Positions 57,241-64,000 of a stretch of DNA of 64,000 bases are shown piece after piece. The first letter of the stretch is position 1. The number at the start of each line of letters is the position of its first letter. A program made the position numbers and the translations under genes. The stretch spans positions 1,318,501-1,382,500 of the forward strand of contig JAVGVS010000056.1 in NCBI GenBank assembly GCA_032718565.1, written 5' to 3'. The notes beneath the pieces are model-generated. The model saw nothing but the letters and a program-made list of their open reading frames with translations. It ran no database searches and was not told where the DNA came from. Source of the DNA: Distichodus sexfasciatus. Lineage: Eukaryota; Chordata; Actinopteri; Characiformes; Distichodontidae.

Positions 57241-58428
57241 AGAAGTGCAGACATTACTGTTCCCATCACCAAGATAACAGGCAAGAGTGTATATATGAAA
57301 TATATTATGTCCAGGAAGAAAGCGTTTTCTCCTCGTCGGTTGTAAACTGATCTAATCTCACGAAGCTCATGAAATTCTTTGACATATTTGAACTGAAAAT
57401 GTAACTTGCAGTAGTTACTTTCGCTGGCTTTCATTTGTCACCTTTATAATGCTTTAACTGACTTTATGGAGAAGTAACTAGTAACTATAACTAAATACTT
57501 TTTTTAAAGTGACGTGCCCCTGTTAAGCAGACCCACTAGCCGAAGACTTGATTGTGGGTAGCTCTATAAAGCTCAAAATTAACATTTTAATCCTCGCTCC
57601 ATCCGACTTTCAGCACTATCAAGGCTCTTAACCACATGTTAGTAGACGTCTTTTACACTGGATAAAAGTAATAAAAGACAAAAACTGTGTTCAATACTCT
57701 GCAGAAGTCTTGAGCCACCCCTCACTTCTGCACATTTTGCTTCCAAAGAGCCAGACTTTCTTGTGTTTCTTGTGTTTTATTTGGTATTGAAGAACAGTAT
57801 ACACATATATGTTTGCACGTTGCAATAAATCACTGTATCTCTTGCGTCCCAACAAAATGTAACGACTAGACTTTGGCACAGTGCTGTAAATCTAAGATTT
57901 TAATCTGTCTTAGTCTGTTTAGAATATTTTGGTTGTGTTGTCTTTAAATAACAGGCAGAAGATTAATGTTGTAACTTCAAGTCAAGTCAAAGGTTTAACT
58001 CAGCATGGACAGGCCCGTCCTGTATGTCAGCTTATTTGGTTATTCATTTACTGGTTTTCCTTTATGGTTCACCAGCAGATACGGCTCTGTTCTGCATGAC
58101 CTGGCAGCTAGCGCTTTGTTGGTAATCTACACAGGTGAACACACATGCGGGTGTATAGTGTAACTTACATGAGGGCGTGTGGCATATCCATATTGAAAAC
58201 TAGTCCGTTGTTTATTTTTTAAAAAAATATTTATTTAAACATTACTCAGGTTAGAATTAGGTACACTATAAACTAGAGCTGGTAGTGTTAACGTGTAAAC
58301 ATGCAAATAATCTGGAAACCTGAACACAAATTAATCGTATGACCAAGTTGCAGACATTTCTCTGGCTGAAGCTTGGTTTCTCGCTGAAGAAATGCTTCTT
58401 TCTAACACATGCCTGTAAACATTTAGGG

Positions 58429-58760
58429 CCTGTGTCCACCAAAAGCATTTTTTCCGCTTGCAGCCCCTTTTTTCCTTTAAATCCTATGAGCTTCAGCGTT
58501 CAGAGCGCTAAGCATGGTTCAAGTTGAAATCCATCCAACTTTTAGAACAGCGCTGCGCTCGTCAATGTCACTTGTCTCTTGCTAGCCAATCAAAATCGAG
58601 GAAGGGGGTGGGGCATACACTATCAATAATTCACTACAAATGGAAGCGTATCTGGAGCAACTAGAGATTAAACTAGCGATCTCATAGAAACATGTTGAAA
58701 CAGTAACGAACGCGGAAGTGCCGGATGGTGCTTTTTGTAATTTAGGGATTTTTGTGTTGT
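58429..58760. mobile_element. PIF/Harbinger-like non-autonomous element, copy 2
   Basis: Begins GGGCCTGTGTCCACCAAAAG. The rest runs in reverse relative to 36683-37110: 'gctagccaatcaaaatcgag' here is the complement of 'ctcaattttgattggctagc' there, and 'actagcgatctcatagaaac' pairs with 'gtttctttgagatcgctagt'. The interior frame is not retained. Confidence 0.6.
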
Positions 58761-59096
58761 ATGAATACAATAAAAAGTTGTTATATGCAGGTAACATGTG
58801 AAACATTTATATTCTATAGTGCATTAATTTTATTTATATTGCACTCATATTGATATTACATGATATAGATAAAAGCTATATAATTTATATCTAATTTGTG
58901 TAGATCTTTTGCAAATAAGGGAAACTTAGGGTTGCAAGTACTGCGGAGATGAACTTTTCCCCGAACAACAGCATTAATCGTGATAAATTTTTCAATCAAA
59001 TTCCAGCACCAAGTCTAAGTTTAGAAACCTTTTGAGATCAAAATACATATGCAAGGTATTTACGACCCTCAGACCCCACTAAGTCATGAAACCAGA

Positions 59097-59097
<1 letters not shown>

Positions 59098-59128
<31 letters not shown>

Positions 59129-59170
59129 CATGAATGGACGTGTGCTATCATTTGTGTGTGTGTGTGTGGG
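59098..59170. repeat. TG microsatellite pair
   Basis: TG arrays at about 59098-59124 and 59153-59170. Confidence 0.95.
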
Positions 59171-60719
59171 TGCAGGGACCTCCCTTGGTGGGGAAGTGCT
59201 CTTTTAGTGTTTTAGTCATGCTTTGGCTCACAAGGCTCCAGGGTCAGCGGAGAGGTCAAGCCCTCCTGCAGTGGTGCAATCTGGGTCAGCGTGGCAGAGA
59301 GGGAGCGAGAGGAGGGAAGGGAGGGGGTGGAACGTCAGAGGAACAGGTGGCCACGTCTGACACTGCACTCCGTTTGCTGCAAGCTGAGGGATCGCAGCTT
59401 ATGACACACTCGTCTCTGAGGCTTGTGTTACGACCAGCGAACACTTTCACCCCACCTCCATTCACCTTAAGCAACCCCCCAGAGCGCTTTAGGTAAAGAT
59501 ACTAATGGTCTCATGTGACAGCATGAGAAAAGGGTCCAGCTTCAGAAAAAACGTACAGTACCCAAAAATAATCAGGCTTTTTCTAAGGCATAGAGGTTGC
59601 ATTAGAGCTGGACAGTTAATCAGAAATGAATTAGACATTCAGAATTTTGTTGTCTGTATCAACTGCGGCTGTGCTGGGTTTTCTTTTACATCAAGATGGT
59701 GATTAGTAAGAAAATCACAGAACTTACTAAGAGTCATAATTGTCAATGCATTGTATTGAGAATAAAATAGCAGAAAATGTGTCTGAAATATTGTATAAAC
59801 CGTGAGGTTGGGCTTTGAGTTTTGGTTTTAATGTACAATTAACAGGCTTAACAGCTCCAAAACTACTTTAACCCTATGTTGCATAAACCGTTTTGCAAAG
59901 ATGCAAAACCCATATTTTGCAAATCTTATGTCATCCCTGACTTTTTCATTCCTGTACTTGAATTTTCCACCCCTGATTCGGTCTCTATTATTTACTAGAA
60001 GAGATGTGTGTGTTTGTGTGTGTAGGGGGGTGTTTGCAGGGAACACACTGAGTTGAGCTTGGCTCGAAAATCAACAACAATCCGGGTGTTGGAAAGGCTT
60101 GCGGTCTGTAGTGAGGACTCATAGTTGGCGGAGCAGCAGACTTGTAGTGGGCGAGAAGCTGGAGAGACTGGAGAGGCTGGGACCCGAGCCACGCTGTGCG
60201 CTGGCAGTGGGTTTGAGCCAGAGAGCTCACTCCCTGATCATCGTATAGTAGCGACGTCGCGCCGTGATGGCAGGGTTCAGGTGTAACCTCACCCTAAGCA
60301 AACAACAAGCCGATCCTCCTTGCTTCTGCAATGTGACACGAATGACGCTCACAGACCTGGTGCAGGCTTTAGAACTTCCAGCAAGGACTGGCATTTGTGA
60401 TATTTTGATTTATGTGATGTAAATTGTTTAGGAAATGACGGAAGTGACACATTCAAGCTGCGTTTAGTGGAATCTTTTAAACTAATAGATTGGAATATTT
60501 TTATTTTCAAATGATGCATTAAAACTATAGTTCATATCACAGCACTCGAATGCCCAGCGTTAGGAGAAGGAGATAATTCGTCAGTCTCTGCAAACCTCTC
60601 TGCATCCGATCCTTTAAAGCGACCAACACACTTTGCCGTAATTTGTTACATAAAATTTGATTGTCTGAACGCTTCCTCATTATAATTTTGGGAGGATGCA
60701 TGGTGCTGCTGTGATCTCA

Positions 60720-61110
60720 TTTAGGCCCAGTATGAAGGGTGATGCTTCTTACTGAAGGAAAGATGCTCACTCACTCCCGGCCCTGCAGTGGCTGGACCGA
60801 GGAGGAATCGGTCAATAGACTCTCATTAACCTCGTTTGCACTGCGGCGGGATAATAAGACTGCTGTTCCCCCGGCCCGAAACCCGAGCTCCCGCTGCATT
60901 TTATGGACTCGCTTTCCTCCGTCACCGCTGCTGTTTATTTTTGGGGCCTGATCTCCGCATCATACTTGTGATGCCAAAACAATGGTGTAGTCATTACCGG
61001 AGAGGGTATGTGGTGGAGACGAGTGATGTGAATTGTTTTTTGGGCGGGAAATGGGAACGTTCCAAAAGTTCTAGCTCCGGTCATTTCCCAAAGCTGATCG
61101 TGTAGATATT
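60720..61110. other. repeat-free block, candidate conserved non-coding element
   Basis: Unique moderately GC-rich sequence ('cgtttgcactgcggcgggat', 'cattttatggactcgctttc', 'caccgctgctgtttattttt'). Two plus-strand frames of 70-90 codons show no domain and no splice borders. Confidence 0.3.
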
Positions 61111-61689
61111 TGTGTTGCTGCGCTATATTCTCTGGAACTCGGTGTTCAGTTGCATCATGGCAATCAGCAGCATAGATGCAGCGAGGTAATGGAGTCGCTC
61201 CAAAGGAAACTCATATTGAGAGTGCCAATGAAAGCCTGTGATCCTTAATGTGAGGTTGACTCCCCCCATCTCGTCCCCACACACACACACTCTAACACAC
61301 ACACGCACACACTCCCTGCCTTTGGCCAGTGGGTTATTTATTATTCAGTGAGAGCTATTACAGTGGAAAAGAGGCTCCATTCAGACCTCTATCGATTGCT
61401 TTAATTGCCCCCAAAGATTGTCAACTCTTAAGATAGATATTAAAGGAGGAGCCTTTCCAACACGCATGGCAATAAGGCCTGGCGGAAGGGGGCGGAGAAC
61501 AGGACTGGGAATGGAAAGGCAGGCCTTAGAATGAGGAGAGGAGGGCTGGAGGGGTGCAACGCCTGAAAAATGTCCCTCGCCGCTGTGTATCCCTGATGGT
61601 GCAATCAATAACATCTTGTGAACATACGCATTCCCTCACACACCGCAGGGCGACGGGAGGAGGTTGTGAGAGCCGCCGCGTCCAGTTGA

Positions 61690-62440
61690 GGCTGCGGGAC
61701 TCGATCGATAGCTTTAGAAAAAAGGGAATCTCCGGAGAGCGGCACTGATCGTTGCGGAAGGATCTAGGACCTTTCAGAGATTGAAGAAATCTGTAGAAGT
61801 GAAGGTGCAAGTGTAGCCTGTTTTGGGACACTCTCAGGGTCGTCTGGGGGAAGTCAGAAATTAGGTGATGTCGGAGGAACCCGATAGCTTGGTAAATTTA
61901 GGAACAGGGAATCTCTGGAGAGCAGATCTGATCTCTGTGGATGTATCGATAAGCTTTTGGAAATACCCAGGATCTCAAGAACGAGGCTCTGATTACTGCA
62001 GATAGATCGAGGACCTTTTGGAGATTTAAGGAATCCGCAGAAGTGAAGGTGCAAGTGTAGCCTGTCTTGAGAAGTCAGTGTGACCTGATAGCTTGATATG
62101 TTTGGAAAAAGGGAATCTCTGGAGAGTGATTCTGATCACTGAATCCTTTGGGAAATTAAGGAATCTGCAGAAGTGAAGCTCCAGGTGTAGCCCATTCTGA
62201 GACATCCCAGTCAGGGTCCTTTGGGGGGAAAACGATGATCGGGTGACGTCAGCTTTCCAGATAGCTTCAGAAAAAATGAAATCTCTGGAGAGAGAATTCA
62301 ACCACTGTGGCGGAGTCAAGAACCATTCAGAGACAGAAGGAATCTGCAGAAGTGAAGCTGCAGGTGTAGCACATATTCAGACGCTGACAGGGTCATCTGG
62401 GGGGAAATTGGAGATTGAGTGACAATGCCGTGACCCAGTA
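61690..62440. repeat. degenerate tandem array, four ~130-240-bp units
   Basis: Four units each start with 'gatagctt', then 'gggaatctctggagag', 'gaatctgcagaagtgaag', 'gtgcaagtgtagcctg' and 'cagggtcatctgggggg'-type blocks in the same order. Equivalent points lie near 61801, 62044, 62175 and 62354, so unit length varies by deletion and partial duplication. No coding frame persists. Confidence 0.85.
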
Positions 62441-64000
62441 TGGCCTGTAGCGTGTAGGTCCAGATGGAAGGGAGGGAGGGCTTTTTGGATCATGGCTTTT
62501 GACACATATGTTTGTGCTTTGACTCTGATCTGCCTGATCTGTTTTTGGAACTGAGTGGAAGGGGTCAGCTTAGGGGAGGAGCTCAACTTACTCCACATGA
62601 TCAGGAGACGGTAGATCATAGATCTGACCAGAGGAGCAATCTGTCATCTAGTGGATGCCACAGCCTCAGAATAAGAACAAGAGCATTATGGATGAAGGAG
62701 ACGCTTGATGTTCATGTGTAGATAATTTATACAAGGACAAATTCTAAAGAAGAAATGAGAAGAAAGCAGTGTTTTGTGAGGAGGGTGTTTGGGGGGATGG
62801 AACATACTGGGTGTTTAAATAGAATCGAGGAGGTGGAGATTAAAATTGAGCTCTTAACGTCTCTGAAGTAGCACAGAGCTTTCAACTCACAGAGTGTTAC
62901 AGTGGCTGTTGCAACCATTTAATAGCGACAGCTTCAATGGTGGATTATTCTGAAATGACTGATTAATTTGCAGCGTGAAGCTTCTGGTTTGATATACCAC
63001 GTAGACGTGAACATGCAAGTGAACTTAAAGGACCGCTCTATTTGAAGATGAAAAGAGAAGGAAGGCTAACGAAGGTTGTTAAGAGAAGTTCTGAGGATAG
63101 ATTTGGTTGATAAGCAAGTGTGTCATGGCAGGTCATCACACTTAAACGTATCCTAAAGTCCCCTTTGTGACCGGGTGCACCTGAAATTCCAGGTGGTGCT
63201 GATCTCCCCTGCTGCTCGCTCTTTCTTAACCCCACCTGGAAGACGAGAGCAGTGCGAAGTAGCGCACTGGTGGGATTAAAGACAAAATCCACAGATAATC
63301 CAGCAATCCTGTCTGATTAAAGCCATTAGCCCCGAATTCTCAGGACTCCCCGTTTGACTCAAGTTCCTCTTCAGGGCCTCAACTGTGGTGCGTCACCTGA
63401 CCCTAGTGCCGCACTTATGTACTCCGACTGTCGCCTCAGTTGCTCACACACTTTCCCAGATGTCCCCACCCACGCACACACACACACGCCACCACCCCCC
63501 CCATGTGGACACACTTGTGGGTGAAGTGCACGCAAGGTCACGGTGGGAGAGGAGGGGCGGCAGACTTGGGTGCCGTCTGACCCCATCTGCTTGTGGCGTG
63601 ACCTCGCTCACACTCGGATTAGCGGGCACAAAGAAACGCTGGCGGGCGCTGGATTGTTTCTGCCCTGCAGCGCCGCCCCCCCCCTCCCTTTCCGCCCCCC
63701 TCCCCTCCTATTAGCTCTCAATCATATGGTCGGGCGGTCATGTGATTAATAGCGGGTCAGCTGGCTGTAAGTGGACAAGTTCCTGTGCAGTGAGCAGACG
63801 GGTGGAGGACGATGACCGGACGGGTGGAGGGCGAGAAACACTTATGCGCTCTTATACATACTGTGTCCCAACCTTTTTCCAAACTCTTACTTTCTCTTCT
63901 CTTTCTTTCTCTCTTTCTGCCTTTCAATCCATTCATTTCTTTCTCTCTTATCTTTCCCTCTCTTTGTCTCTCTTTCTCCATGACTCCTACTTCCTGTCTT
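62441..64000. other. end of window, intron 2
   Basis: Unique AT-balanced sequence with a CA run (63475-63490) and CT-rich tract (63890-63980). Frames of 60-109 codons lack domains and splice context. Nothing like NFI exon 3. Confidence 0.5.

Larger units (their letters stand above)
19877..64000 (+). other. nfia: nfia intron 2 (5' part, continues beyond window)
   Basis: From the GTAAGT donor of exon 2 to the end of the window no segment resembles NFI exon 3, so the interval is read as one intron longer than 44 kb. A very long second intron is usual for NFIA in vertebrates. The intron is a mosaic of DNA-transposon derivatives, SINEs, LINE-tail-like repeats, microsatellites and unique blocks. 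The individual elements are listed separately. A minus-strand gene nested inside it is possible (see 47136-47274) but unproven. Confidence 0.75.

Noticed and set aside
19877..64000. NFI exon 3 or later exons
   Set aside because: Searched by eye for segments encoding the conserved SFVTSGVFSVTEL region and the preceding Ser-rich exon; none seen.

Overview
This window is vertebrate nuclear DNA, most likely from a ray-finned (teleost) fish. The evidence is split eukaryotic coding exons with GT/AG borders, long non-coding introns, abundant CA/TG, GA/CT, ATT and CTAT microsatellites, tRNA-derived SINEs and several non-autonomous DNA transposon families of the kinds common in fish (hAT, TTAA-target, PIF/Harbinger-like and Tigger-like). 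I cannot name the species.

The only gene I can identify firmly is the 5' end of a Nuclear Factor I transcription factor gene on the + strand, best matched to nfia. Coding exon 1 (14591-14617) encodes MYSPLCLTQ and ends at a GTAAGT donor. Coding exon 2 (19348-19876) encodes almost the whole NFI DNA-binding and dimerisation domain and also ends at a GTAAGT donor. Intron 1 is about 4.7 kb. Intron 2 runs from 19877 past the end of the window, so it is more than 44 kb, and I did not find exon 3.

Layout: 1-13.4 kb is 5' flanking DNA with no recognisable protein gene but several CpG-richer blocks, including a promoter-like block with paired CCAAT boxes near 11.8 kb. About 13.4-14.6 kb is the CpG-rich promoter and leader region, holding short upstream ORFs (one of 40 codons) and pyrimidine/CA repeats. 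Intron 1 contains a TATA-like site and a perfect 24-bp palindrome. Intron 2 alternates between transposon or repeat clusters and repeat-free, moderately GC-rich blocks that could be conserved regulatory elements; that would fit a developmental transcription factor locus but cannot be shown from one sequence.

Most interesting for follow-up: a possible minus-strand coding exon at 47136-47274 inside intron 2, the 40-codon upstream ORF in the nfia leader, the 24-bp palindrome in intron 1, PIF/Harbinger-like remnants at 36.7 and 58.4 kb, a hAT element inserted with an exact 8-bp duplication into a minisatellite at 45.1 kb, a roughly 230-bp foldback at 57.0 kb, and a degenerate tandem array at 61.7-62.4 kb. 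I found no convincing novel multi-gene system. The rest looks like normal intronic and intergenic DNA.
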